From positions 4,898,001-4,962,000 of the forward strand of contig OX387193.1 of NCBI GenBank assembly GCA_947561395.2: 64,000 bases of DNA, given 5' to 3'. The position numbers and the translations under genes were made by a program. Of this stretch, positions 53,863 through 64,000 are shown in pieces (positions within the stretch are counted from its first letter, which is position 1; each line of letters begins with the position of its first letter). The notes beneath the pieces are model-generated. The model was not told where the DNA came from. It worked only from the letters and a program-made list of their open reading frames with translations, and did not search any database. This DNA is from Buxus sempervirens (lineage: Eukaryota; Streptophyta; Magnoliopsida; Buxales; Buxaceae).

Positions 53863-55498
53863 ATGGCTGTCGGAATCTCCGTCTCAACGGGCGCCGGAGG
53901 TTACCGTTTCGGCAGATATCCCTCTCTTGGTCCGGAACACAGCTACTTAATTTACCCCACCTTGCTTCCACCACCGGCGATTCGGCATCAGAACAGGATT
54001 TTTCCTCCGAGGAAACAAATGAGCTTGACAATACGCTTCGTTCTGGGGGAAAGGAAACAGGGGAGAAGTACAACCGAGGAAGATCACGCCGAGAAGAGTT
54101 CCGATGAAATGGGGAAAAAAATCCCAGTCTCACGAGTGACGGAGAGATTAGCAAGGAAAAAATCGGAGCGATTCACTTACCTCGTCGCCGCAGTCATGTC
54201 TAGCTTTGGGATTACCTCCATGGCTGTTATGGCTGTATATTACAGATTTTCATGGCAATTAGAGGTTTTTTTTTGGGCCTTTTCTCCTCCTTTAATTTCT
54301 GCTTCTGGGCTTCGCATTTTTCTGCCTTATTCAAGATGGGCTCTTTTATTACAGGGCGGTGAAATTCCTTTTTCCGAAATGTTTGGCACATTTTTTCTGT
54401 CTGTTGGTGCGGCTGTAAGTTAACTTTGTTCTTCTTTCACTTCCATTGATTGAACTAATTAGGTTAAATTCTTCTAGTAAATCGTGCTGGGTGTTCTTGA
54501 TTTGCAGGTGGGGATGGAGTTTTGGGCTAGATGGGCTCACAGAGCACTGTGGCATGCTTCCTTATGGCATATGCACGAGGTTCAAACCCCTTATCTCTTT
54601 CGGTCAATAACTGGAACTATTTCAGTTAAACCGCCATTAATCAGTTAAAGAAATTCTTTCTGCGAACTTAATTGCAGTCTCACCATCGACCCAGAGATGG
54701 TCCCTTCGAGCTCAACGACGTCTTCGCCATCATCAACGCCGTTCCCGCCATCGCCCTCCTCTCCTACGGCTTCTTCAACAAAGGCCTCGTTCCCGGCCTC
54801 TGTTTTGGTGCCGTGAGTCTCTTCCCCTCTCTCTCTCTCTTCCCCCATTTTTTGATCGATTATTTCTCTGCTACTGTGTAAATTATGCCGAAAATCATAC
54901 TCAATTTTTAAAAACAGAGAATCTTTTCTGGATTTTATTTTTAAATTTTGAAAGCATTATTGTGATTTGATGATCTTTCTAATGACCGACCAGTACTATT
55001 TGTTTGAAACGTTGCCATTGACTCTTTCTTCTCCTCTGATTTTTCTCTGTTCAGGGTTTAGGGATTACGGTGTTTGGCATGGCATACATGTTTGTACACG
55101 ATGGTCTCGTGCACCGTAGATTTCCCGTGGGACCCATCGCCGACGTCCCTTATTTCCGAAGAGTTGCAGCAGCCCATCAAGTAAGTAGACCGAGTCACTC
55201 ACAAGTCACAACATAAACATAACTTCTGATAACCACTGAGTCAAACCTGACTCGGTTGCTGTGTTTCTCAGCTGCATCACTCGGACAAGTTTAATGGAGT
55301 GCCGTATGGACTGTTTCTGGGCCCCAAAGTAAGCCCATTTTTCTTTTGAATTTTTGTTATGGCATTATTGGTTTGGTTTGGGCGAGGAAAGCCAAGTGAT
55401 TTAGTGTGGTGCTGTTGCAGGAATTGGAAGAAGTAGGAGGCATGGAAGAGTTAGAGAAGGAGATCAATCGAAGAATTAAACGTTCCAACAACTCTTGA
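53863..55498 (+). CDS. BCH: Beta-carotene 3-hydroxylase (non-heme diiron), plastid
   Basis: Exons: 53863-54264, 54355-54414, 54508-54579, 54678-54812, 55055-55180, 55272-55328, 55421-55498; 930 bases, 309 aa. An N-terminal region of about 100 residues rich in Ser/Arg is the plastid transit peptide, followed by ARKKSERFTYLVAAVMSSFG and several membrane spans. The diiron histidines are all present: HRALWH (165-170), HESHH (177-181), HDGLVH (238-243) and HQLHH (264-268). The enzyme hydroxylates the beta rings of beta-carotene to make zeaxanthin via beta-cryptoxanthin at plastid membranes. The seven-exon structure and the length fit the plant family. The start is set by MAVGIS before the transit peptide; further upstream the frame runs into leader sequence. 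Confidence 0.96.
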
Positions 55499-55683
55499 TT
55501 GGTTATACTACGTTACTGTGTTTGAGGATTGTTACAAGGAAGAAAGAATTATAGAGAATGTTATGGGAAGTTTTTTTTGGTGATTTTACAGAATGGCTTC
55601 TGAATGTTCTATGAGCTTAATTAGAAATAGTAAATACTCTGTGGTGGTTACTGGGTGTGGAATTTTAACTCCCCTACCCGGCA

Positions 55684-55990
55684 TGTTAAGGAATATATTA
55701 AACATATAAAAGTTCGCTTTTACCATCAGTTTGAGCTTTTAGTGGGAATGGTGTTCTATATGGTATTAGAGTTTAGGCAAATGCCAGGTCCTAGGTTCAC
55801 CCTAAAAAATAGGTCCCCTAAGAATGGGTTTAAGTTCGGTTCACACGTAAAAGGGAGTGTCAAGGAATATATTAAATATATAAAGTTGGATTACGGAAAA
55901 GCATTAAAAGGCAAGATAAGATGTTCGTAAAGGGAGTGTTAAGGAATATATTAAATATATAAAGTTCGGTTACAGAAAAGCATTAAAAAG
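55684..55990 (+). mobile_element. TRIM-like miniature LTR retrotransposon remnant
   Basis: A first terminal-repeat-like segment, TGTTAAGGAATATATTAAAC from 55684, ends near 55757 with GTGTTCTATA. It is followed directly by TGGTATTAGAG, a near match to the plant tRNA-iMet primer-binding site TGGTATCAGAG. After about 85 bases a purine tract AAAAGGGAG precedes TGTCAAGGAATATATT (about 55858), and the same purine tract and TGTTAAGG start recur at about 55938. The order LTR, primer site, purine tract, LTR without coding space is that of a TRIM. The extra tandem terminal copy suggests rearrangement. Confidence 0.65.
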
Positions 55991-56680
55991 CAAGATAAGA
56001 TGTTCGTATAAGGCAAGTAAACGTCCTTTTCTCGTGTTCTCTTTCGCCTAAAAATTTTGTGAAAGACTCAAGCTCGCTTCGGATTCAAATCATTTTCTCG
56101 TGTTCACTATTTGAAGTTTATATGCATTGATCAATCATGGACATGTGACAGAGAAAATTAAATTGTAAATTTTCTTGAATTTGTTTTACAAATAAGGGTT
56201 CCCATGTTCTCTTCAATATCTTAATAAAAACTCATCAATCCACACATGGATTCACAAAGAGATCTAAACTATTATATTAATCAAAGGTCTAACTTATTCA
56301 ATCCTAACCCAATTATGTTCATGCTTGTTAACCAAATTCAATACCTTAATGGCCTTTTTTTTTTCCTTTTTCTTCATTCTTATCTGATAATAAGTGAAAT
56401 GCCTCTCCCACTAGTAGGGCGATAATGTTTTTACATTTTAGTGCCTCGGCCACTAACTTCACATTTTTATATTAGGGCTTTGGTCAACTAGTCTTAACCC
56501 TTTCGCCACATCAAGGAAATCTGAATAGCATCACGCGTATACTACCGAAAATGGAAATCTTAAACAATCACAATAATTGGCTTTTAAGAGCTTTCAGAAG
56601 AAGATACGTACAAGTAGAAGAAACCGTGTGATTATTTCTTTAATGAACAAAGACAAAGGAGATTTGCCATGGAGGATTAG
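55991..56680. other. Intergenic region
   Basis: AT-rich sequence without a recognised gene or complete repeat. Confidence 0.4.
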
Positions 56681-56831
56681 GAGAGCATATCACCTGGACC
56701 CTCTTGCTGGAAGATCTGTTGGTCCAACGGCAATGCATCTGTACACGTCAACTTCACACACCTATGTGGACACATGCATTGCCGTTGGACTAGCTGATCT
56801 TCCAACCTAAGGTTCTAGTAGATTTCAAGTT
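56681..56831. mobile_element. Foldback MITE family M, copy B, 151 bp
   Basis: It starts GAGAGCATATCACCTGG and ends TAGATTTCAAGTT. The arms GGAAGATCTGTTGGTCCAAC and its inverse (GTTGGACTAGCTGATCTTCC) are readable. It is the same length and layout as copy C. The 9-bp flanks are poorly matched, so the target duplication is unclear. Confidence 0.75.
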
Positions 56832-57720
56832 GAGATTTGGAGGGATGGTTTTAAAAATGAAAAATCTTTGTCTATTATTTGCGAAAGTGAAGTGAAATCA
56901 TGTTTGGAGGGAAACAAATGCTATTGCCGATTGCTTGGCGAATTTTACTATGGATAGGTTCTCTTGTTTTTGGATTATATCTTCTCCCCTTGTTATTAGC
57001 ACTCTTCTCCCGGATAATGTTCGTGGAAGAATGTTTTATCGGAAAAGTTAATATATTTGAAGTTTAAAATAAAAAAAAAACCGTGTGACATGCACGTGTT
57101 AGTTACATATTTGCTTCTCGGCTGTACTAACGAATTTTTCCACCACCGTCCATTATCACCGTCTCGACCAATAACCACCGCTGTCGTGGGCTTCTGGCCG
57201 ACATAAACGGGCATAATGTTGGTGGGGAAAACATTAGCGATGACAAAGTGCTTTTAATAAGCGTCAGCGGAAATAATTGAAAAGTAACGAACCTGTTATT
57301 TGGGACAGGCAGTCAAGGTGGTGGCCCACCATTAACGTGTACTTGTGTCCCTCACACCACTATACATCAACTGGTCCTCCCAAGCCATCACCGTTTGATT
57401 TGGATTTTTAGGTCAAGGTGCCACGTGTCAGCAATCGAAGCACGGATAGAGTGCATATTGGAAGGATGACGCACGTTTAAGAGATGGAGTAGGTTAAGAG
57501 TACGTGTCACAAACAGACGTCAGTGATGAAAAGTTGTACGTTTTTTATTTAGAAAAGAATTTAAAAAGGAAAAAAACTCCAGACACGTAAACCAAGCAAC
57601 TTAAACACTGGCTACGTGGCGTTATTTAAATGACTGGACTGAACTTTCTACAGAAAGGTGAATGATGACTGAATTATTGCTGTAATACGTAAGATAACGA
57701 ATCTTTCGGCAGATAATCCA
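56832..57720. other. Intergenic region
   Basis: No gene is seen. The stretch includes CCACGTGTCA near 57420 and other ACGTG words, with no gene nearby to assign them to. Confidence 0.4.
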
Positions 57721-58081
57721 GGCGAAAATTGATTTTTAATGATACTTTTTCAAAATAATTCAGATTTAATCGGTCAAATCTTAATAATTGATTTTTAATG
57801 ATAGTTTTTTAACATAATTGAGATTCGATGTCATTTTATTATTCTTTAAACATTTCTTCCGAAAATACCCTCAAAAGACTTACAAACCTCACTTATAACA
57901 AAATCGAGTGAAAAGGTTTTCAAAGTCTTTTGAGAGCATTTTTGGAAAAAACTGTTAATAATAAAATGATACCGATTCTCAATTATTTTTAAAAAAATAT
58001 TACTAAAAACCAATTATCAAGATTTAGCCAACTATCTAAATTATTTTGATAAAGAAAGCATCACAAAAAACCAATTTACCC
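57721..58081. mobile_element. AT-rich foldback repeat, copy 4, 361 bp
   Basis: The left arm GGCGAAAATTGATTTTTAATG and the right arm (ends AAAAAACCAATTTACCC) are imperfect inverted repeats. Interior words CTTCCGAAAATACCCTC and GAGTGAAAAGGTTTTC match the other copies. Flanks GATAATCCA (57712-57720) and GATAATCTA (58082-58090) are a 9-bp duplication with one mismatch. Confidence 0.78.
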
Positions 58082-58467
58082 GATAATCTAGCCAGTCCAG
58101 GGCATCAATGTCTTTGGTTAGCCATATATAAAAATATTAACTCCTAATAATACATTTGAATTATTAATGGTTTGTATATTTTCTAATTGCTGGCACGTGT
58201 AGGACAACAAACTTTTTTTAAAACAACGTTACATTTTATTAGGATGACAACAAAACATAAGTGACCCATGCCCCTCATCAAATAGCAAATTAGAGAGAAA
58301 CGGGGGAGGTCGAATCCAAAAACAGGAGAAATTATCCAAAGCAAAGTTCACCAAACATGGGAGAATCTGATACAAAGAAACTCACTGCATAGACGTCTTA
58401 GTTGGACAATAACTGAAGAGATTCTCCAAGGTGCATCAAACTATAGAGAAGAAAGGAGAACAATGAT

Positions 58468-58618
58468 GAGGTCATATCAGCTGGTCCCTCACGTTGGAAG
58501 ATCTGTCGGACCAATGGTGGAAGGTGTGTACACATAAGCTTCATGTCCCTACGTGGACACATACATCACCGTTGGACCAGCAGATCTTCCAGCTAAGGGC
58601 TCCAGCAGATTTCAAGTC
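58468..58618. mobile_element. Foldback MITE family M, copy C, 151 bp
   Basis: It starts GAGGTCATATCAGCTGG and ends AGATTTCAAGTC. The arms TTGGAAGATCTGTCGGACC and inverse GGACCAGCAGATCTTCC are readable. Flanking 9-mers AACAATGAT and ATTAATGAT match at seven positions. Confidence 0.78.
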
Positions 58619-58627
58619 ATTAATGAT

Positions 58628-59720
58628 GACTTTGCAGTTGCCTTAAGGGGCTGAATAATAAAAACGTGTAGTATAGCATGCATACATGTGGTCATGTGTA
58701 GGTAGTTACTTAAGGGGCTGAATAATGTGGGTGTTTAAAAATGGAAATGTTAGAAAATGAGTCATTATTAGGTTTGTAGGGAATTTTATAGTAGACAAAA
58801 ATGACAAAAAAAAAATAAAAATTTCTAAAGCATATTCTTAAGTTTTAATTTTTATTTACGAAACCGAAGATTGAAGATTCTAACATGATATTTGGTTTCT
58901 TATTTTTTGAAAGTTTTTAAAGGCTCTTATATCTATACCATATGTAATGCGAGGAGAGTCTTTCAAAATCGTGCCTAAGATAATACGCAGTTTCTCCAAA
59001 ATACCCATTGCCTATATTGTTTGGGTTTCAACACTATAGTAAAAAACATGCCCCTTCGATCAAAACCTGGCAATTACAAAACCGCCTCACTTTATACTAT
59101 TTTGGTCTAAAAGGATTAGATTGCATGAACACCCCTTCTAGTCCTCTTAATAACAAGTGATTAGATTGTATGTACAGTATTTCGCATGCTACCACTAAAA
59201 GCATAGACGAAGAAAAACATCAGATCTCGATATCATTTTTCTAGGGTTTAGTTTGTAGTGAACTGATGGATGAAATATGCAATATTGTACGTACACAAAC
59301 AATCGATATATGTAATACTGTGCTTAAATAAATTGGCACTGGAACATGAGTAATTTTTTTAATAAAAAAATGGTAGGGAATAGTTTATAGAAAATAAAAT
59401 GTCAAAGTTCAGAATCTTTGCTCTTAGCTTTATATAATGGTGTAGACGTGGAGATTTGGTACCGTCTAATTCTCCTTCCATGTGTTAATTATATAACGCA
59501 ACACATAACTATGCTTGAGCATTGGTCTAGAAAGCCCACACGTCTATAATATATTATTACCCCATAAAATGAAATCAAACATCTAACGTTTACTTTAGCT
59601 TCTGAATTTTGCCAAAAAAAAAAAAAAAATCAAATATGATGGTTACTTTTGGGTCTAACTTCAACACCAGCCGAAAGTTAGCCAGAAATATCAAGGACCA
59701 AATCAACCGAGATTCGATGA
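58628..59720. other. Intergenic region
   Basis: AT-rich, without a recognised gene. A short TTACTTAAGGGGCTGAATAA-like segment is repeated at about 58643 and 58707. Confidence 0.4.
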
Positions 59721-59724
59721 AACT

Positions 59725-59800
59725 AGGCCCAGCAGGGTCGGGTCTTTTACTGAGCAAGATGATCTTGCAATAACTGCCGCCCTGTTAAGTTAAAGGCCCA
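59725..59800 (+). promoter_or_regulatory. Two site II (AGGCCCA) elements
   Basis: AGGCCCA occurs at 59725-59731 and 59794-59800, the reverse of TGGGCCT site II elements. Paired site II elements are typical of promoters of plant ribosomal, cell-cycle and mitochondrial-protein genes. They precede the leader of the small-protein gene at 61515. Confidence 0.5.
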
Positions 59801-60001
59801 GAGGAACGAGTCCCGATCCGGGAACAATTCTCCCGCCATTGCTAAAGGAAGAGACAAAACCACCCCTCTCGAAGGTGAGCATTTCAATGACCCTGAAAGT
59901 TCGTGAAGCTTCTTTTCCGTTTCCGTATTTACAGTTTTATTATAGGACTTCAAAAATTTTCTAAAACCTTCTCGTTTGCTGGAGATCTTCAGACGTATCG
60001 C

Positions 60002-61494
60002 AGGTATGGAAGTTCTTCTCTTCTCCCTTCCATTTCAATGTTTTTGTTATTATAGCTGAAATAAACCCGATTTTCAAGGTGTGATTTATGAGTTTCTGTG
60101 TATAAATAGATCTTAACTCGTATGATGGAACGAGAAATTTGATATTTTGTTTGATCTGAACTTTTTGTTTGGTGAACTTTATGATCTGAACTTGCTTTTT
60201 TAAATTTCTGTAATAGATTTTAGTGGAGTGAATGTGTTGACATCCTTGTTGTTGTTGAAACATTAGAACCCTTTCTGTTTGTTGCATCTTGTTATCGCCC
60301 AAAGATGGAACTTAGAGGGAAAATTTGAAGCTGTACTGAGTGCGTTGTTGACCGAAGTAAAATATTGGTGACATTTGGTCTGCTGCGGTTGGTTTCTTGA
60401 AAAGATCAAGATGACTGGATAACCATGATGTCGGCAGTGGTTTTATTATTGAGTAGTGAGAGAGTAGTTTTCAAGATACCTCAATGAAACAATGGTTATT
60501 GTTACCACAGTTAGCTGAATCAATCAACATCCAAGGAGTTTGGGTTATTTATTTTTGCAGATATATTTTACGGATCAGGTGGATGGTAAGATGGAACTTT
60601 TTTGTTTGGTAATGTTTGAGATGTTTCAGTGTACTTGGCGATGTCTAAGCTAGTCTATCTAGCACTTCAATATATGATGCAGAACCAGTTTGTAGCCCAC
60701 TAGTCAGAGAACATATGCAATAGATGAATATTTTTCTCAGCCCAGCAATTGCTATGGCAGTGGGTTTTCCCCAAGTCTGATTATTGAGACATCCAATCAG
60801 TAATTTGAACACTGATAATTATGAAAACAAAGTAGGCAACGTATTAAAACGTGGAAAAAGAGAATAACAATGGTTTGGACAGTAGTTGAAGGAAAAGAAC
60901 TTGTTAAGAAGAAAGTGGGAAAAAAGTAACTCTGAGGAATTAATGAGAATTGAGTTCCATGATTTTGGCTATGGGCAAATACAAGGAATGAATACTAGAT
61001 GTGCATGCTTATGTCATTGAAATGAATAAAATCATTTCTACGATTACATTGGGCTCATCACTCGTGTATATCCTTATCAGAGTATTAGGGAGGAACTGCC
61101 AATTTCACTTCGGTGTATCTACTGCATTATCATTATATCTTTAGTTATTATTCCTTAAAAGTTAAATTTACTTGATGATTGCACTAAATCAATCTGCTAA
61201 TATTGATGAACTACATACGAGTCGCATATTGTTGAAAGAGGCTTGTGAATAGAAATCTCCAGATTGGTAACTTATTTTGTTAAAATGTGATAATAGATTC
61301 AACCTAAATGGTCTGAATGCAATGCAGATGCTTGGATGTTATTTAGTTTGGTGAACCAAGATGCAGATTTACTACCGTCCTTTCCATTGATGTGCTTCTA
61401 TAAAGAACTATTTGGACACTTGCAGTGTTTTTCCAGGTTGTGAAATTCCTCTTATCTTGTTTTGTTCTTTTTGGTGTTCTACTCTACTAACAGG
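60002..61494 (+). other. Probable 5'UTR intron of the small-protein gene
   Basis: A donor TCGCAG|GTATGG near 60002 and an acceptor CTACTAACAG ending near 61494 (with a branch-like CTAAC) bracket sequence without coding potential. The next exon begins GAAGAAATAGC and carries the start codon at 61515. The intron is inferred from splice motifs only. Confidence 0.5.
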
Positions 61495-61514
61495 AAGAAA
61501 TAGCTTGTGTCGAC

Positions 61515-61862
61515 ATGCGTGGATCAACTAATTTATCAGCTGCTAAGAATATCCTCAGGCACATGTACCCTATGAGAGGGATACCGGGTAATGTGTGCTG
61601 TAAAATTTTTAGGCCCTGTGTTTTATTCTTTAATATCTTAATTTTCTGACAAGAAATATTCTTCTAAAAATCAGGGACCATGGCAACTTCAGCTCCCAAG
61701 AAGCAGAGAAAAAATGATGTTGAGGAAACAGGATCATTTACCAATGGAACTGCAGAGCCCATCGTTGCCTTCAACAAACCACCACTTCCTCCTGTACTTG
61801 GGCCTGTTGTTGCTCTATCTTTGTTAGAGATGGTGTCAAATCATGATACCAATGAAAAGTGA
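61515..61862 (+). CDS. Small uncharacterised protein, 86 aa
   Basis: Exons 61515-61587 and 61675-61862 join in frame (CCG G|GG ACC ATG), giving MRGSTNLSAAKNILRHMYP...PPLPPVLGPVVALSLLEMV and a stop at 61860. The N-terminal 25 residues are basic and could form an amphipathic mitochondrial presequence; this is inference. The rest is polar with KKQRK, followed by a Pro-rich segment and a short hydrophobic patch. An alternative start is the second-exon ATG at 61680 (60 aa). The frame-preserving GT-AG intron, upstream site II motifs and 5'UTR intron support a real gene. No domain or function is recognised. It ends 113 bases from the stop of the convergent gene on the other strand. Confidence 0.65.
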
Positions 61863-61975
61863 AAGGTGATATGAAACCATTCCCCTACATTTCTTGCATT
61901 TTGTAATGTAATATTTCATGTATAAAAGGCTTACAAAGAGAACTTTATTGGTGTTTCTTATCTAGGAAAGAGTTT

Positions 61976-63427
61976 TTAAATGTTCAAAAAGATTTTCAAT
62001 GCATAGCCGATCAAATGAGTGGCAAATTTCCATGAGTTTATGTAACATTGTAGTAGAGGGTTTATAAATGGTTTGAGGAATATGTTGTAAATCTTTGAAA
62101 GCAACTGTATTATTGCTAGGGGCGCCTGTAGAAATCCTGCAGAACTCAGATAAAATAGTTGGATCAGAAAATTTCTGCTACAACAGAAGAAACTTCCAAA
62201 TGTTAGTGCAAATAACATACTCTCGGTAGCATTTGGAAAGGTATCGAATGTGGAACTGACCATCTTCAGTAGAGTCTGAGATAATAGGATAGGCCACATG
62301 AGAAGCAACAGAAGAAAAAATATTAGTGTTAGTAAAACTAGAACAGTAAATACCGTGTGTCCATATCCTTGGTAGACCTCATCAATAAGGGTTTGCTTGC
62401 AATGGCAAGTTTCATAAAAGAAAACTATTATTCTTTCTTGTGAGTGAATTTCCAGATCGGATTTTTACTATTTTCTCACAGATTAAAATGATGATGCAAG
62501 GATATTTCTTTTATTAGCAATTGTCTTTCTTTAAATAGTTTTGAGTAATTGATAGACTTACCAGTGCTAATGTTCCTGGTTTTATTGGTGATTCAATCAC
62601 AGCTTGAGCTTCCCTGCATACTATCAATCAGTTGAATAACTGCTATAGAAAGGTGAAATGTTAAAATATGAGTGAGTATTGTTGCTTAATACTTGATGAG
62701 TAGCCCATCTCCTTGTTTTGAAAGTTCATAGAAGGTGCAACCTCTGGTGAGGGGGATCGGTTTCTCTTTCCATTCTGTGTTGTTAGCAACTTACATTGTC
62801 ATCTTATTGAACCTTCATGATCAGGTTGAAGATACACCAGGTATTAATATAAGAAACACATACCTAAGTGCCATGTTACACCAACGATGAATTTTCCTCC
62901 TTTGATTGCTCTTTCGCATATTCTACCAACATTGAACTTAACATGTTTTCCGCTGCATGCAAGCAGTTGTTCCAAGTAGTGCATGACTTCCTGTGGAGAT
63001 TTGTTAGTTCTGTGAAGCTGTTAAGGGTTTCAAGAACCAACTGCATGAACAATTGAAATTTTGAAGTGAAGCTAACCTTTTGGCCTTCAAATGGTGAAGG
63101 GAAGGAATAGTCATCAAACCAACAGTCACTGGAGATGAACTTGTGTAGTTTCTTCAAGTCTTTGTCATTAATGCAAATGTAGAATTGTTCTATGGTTTCA
63201 GATGGTGATAAGGAGGTGGGTTGAGGCCGAGGATTGCTCATTGCAGACATGACCAAGTTGGAGCCATCGCGAGCATAGTTGTGCATGAATAACCTCTTTG
63301 AAATGATTTTAGTGTTAATCTGCTTTGGCAAACATGCTTGACTAGCCGCTGATGGGTGTGAAGACATCAGGGGACTCGCACTGGTGCGAATGCCCCAAGT
63401 GGGGGCTAAGCACCGAATTGTAGCCAT
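61976..63427 (-). CDS. NTF2/SnoaL-like family protein, probably plastid
   Basis: Minus-strand exons: 63427-63077, 62990-62864, 62774-62693, 62613-62562, 62275-62221, 62136-61976; 828 bases, 275 aa, all junctions in frame. An N-terminal region rich in Ser/Ala/Arg (MATIRCLAPTWGIRTSASP) looks like a plastid transit peptide. The domain begins SPSETIEQFYICINDKDLKK, with WFDDYSFPSPFEGQK, then VGVTWHLEWKEKPIPLTRG and AVIESPIKPGTLAL, as in plant NTF2-like fold proteins of unknown function. The C-terminal tail KIYNIFLKPFINPLLQCYI is hydrophobic, as in that plant family. Function is unknown; related folds bind small ligands. It is convergent with the 86-aa gene. Confidence 0.88.
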
Positions 63428-64000
63428 GGCTGTTATCTCAAGTCTGACGCCTGTTCAAATATTGGCCCCTTGGGACTACAAGCGATAACAGGGACGACTT
63501 TTCAGAATATGAGAATAGAGGAAAGGATAAAGGGAAAGGTTTGCTTAACTTCGAAACAAATCGAAGTATAATTCCAAGTTGCATATTTATATAAAGTTAA
63601 CATGTCAGATATTGATCTAGGTTGTCCCTACCCCTTATGGGAAGTCGATGTGTTTCCTTTTTTTTTTTTTTAGTTTGAGTACACCAATTCACAAGCAAGG
63701 CTACAACTTGTTTTTGGTAAACCAACAAACCGCCCGAACCAAAGTTTCCCACTTCATTGAGTGAAAGGGATAGGAGCACATGAAAATGGAGAGACAGAAC
63801 ACTGACTCTCTTGTGTTCGGTGTCGCCGGAGCCTTTATGGTTGAGTGGAGATACGAGGGATTCTTAGATTGATGATGCATACGCTTCTAAATCTCTTGTG
63901 AATGTGGTTGTGTGGATCATAGACCTTTGTTAAACTCTCTGCAGATGAGTTCTTTTCTTTACAAGTGTTCTAAACATGTTTTTTTTCTCCTTTTTTCTTA
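63428..64000. other. Upstream region of the NTF2-like gene
   Basis: This is the presumed promoter and leader of the minus-strand gene. No TATA box was confidently placed. No other gene is seen up to the window end. Confidence 0.4.

Noticed and set aside
53582..54154. 190-aa ORF antisense over the carotene hydroxylase transit-peptide exon
   Set aside because: It overlaps a clear sense exon and a CT microsatellite (giving REREREGRERE repeats). No family was recognised.
62876..63076. Read-through C-terminus of the 183-aa ORF at the NTF2-like gene start
   Set aside because: The frame after FEGQK is intron; splicing at GTTAGC and the acceptor before GAAGTCATGC gives a protein that continues the NTF2-like family.

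Overview
This is a nuclear window from a flowering plant. The genes are rich in spliceosomal GT-AG introns, several are classic plant families (group B MAP kinase, BYPASS1, beta-carotene hydroxylase, GH28), and the AT-rich intergenic space is full of plant MITEs, SINEs and LTR remnants. Gene order and protein sequence fit a dicot-type angiosperm outside Brassicaceae; the species cannot be named from sequence alone. All exon structures below were built by hand from splice sites and reading-frame continuity, and every spliced frame closes exactly.

Layout. 1-1307: 3' end of a glutaminyl-peptide cyclotransferase gene (+). 1308-5300: LTR-like and low-copy repeats, a 20-bp minisatellite and a complete hAT-type element. 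5306-18129: STE24 CAAX prenyl protease, 14 exons, 424 aa (+), with introns swollen by repeats and SINEs. 19778-22325: receptor-like kinase of the At4g01330/At1g01540 type, 7 exons, 495 aa (+). 22326-26560: intergenic region with nested foldback and hAT elements. 28106-29179: single-coding-exon BYPASS1-like gene with a 5'UTR intron (+). 32366-39942: MPK4-type MAP kinase, 6 exons, 374 aa (+). 40774-43030 and 46404-48788: two nearly identical, apparently intact GH28 polygalacturonase-like genes (-), 480 aa each. 53863-55498: beta-carotene hydroxylase, 7 exons, 309 aa (+). 61515-61862: small uncharacterised 86-aa protein (+), tail to tail with 61976-63427, a 275-aa NTF2/SnoaL-like probable plastid protein (-).

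Two structural themes stand out. First, STE24 - receptor-like kinase - BPS - MPK4 is the same order as recalled for Arabidopsis At4g01320-At4g01370, so this is deeply conserved microsynteny. Second, a direct tandem duplication of about 5.65 kb (38495-44139 and 44140-49870) begins inside MAPK exon 4. It doubled the polygalacturonase gene and left a MAPK 3' pseudogene fragment (45542-45630). The second unit then gained a 260-bp hAT-type MITE and a 200-bp LTR-like insertion and lost 371 bp, while the central polygalacturonase portion stayed almost identical, which suggests gene conversion.

The genes do not form a pathway or operon. They are independent loci: prenyl-protein processing (STE24), signalling (kinase, MPK4), root-to-shoot signalling (BPS), cell wall (polygalacturonases), carotenoids (BCH). 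I found no convincing previously unknown molecular system. The most novel material is the set of non-autonomous transposon families with readable target-site duplications and the duplication/conversion history.
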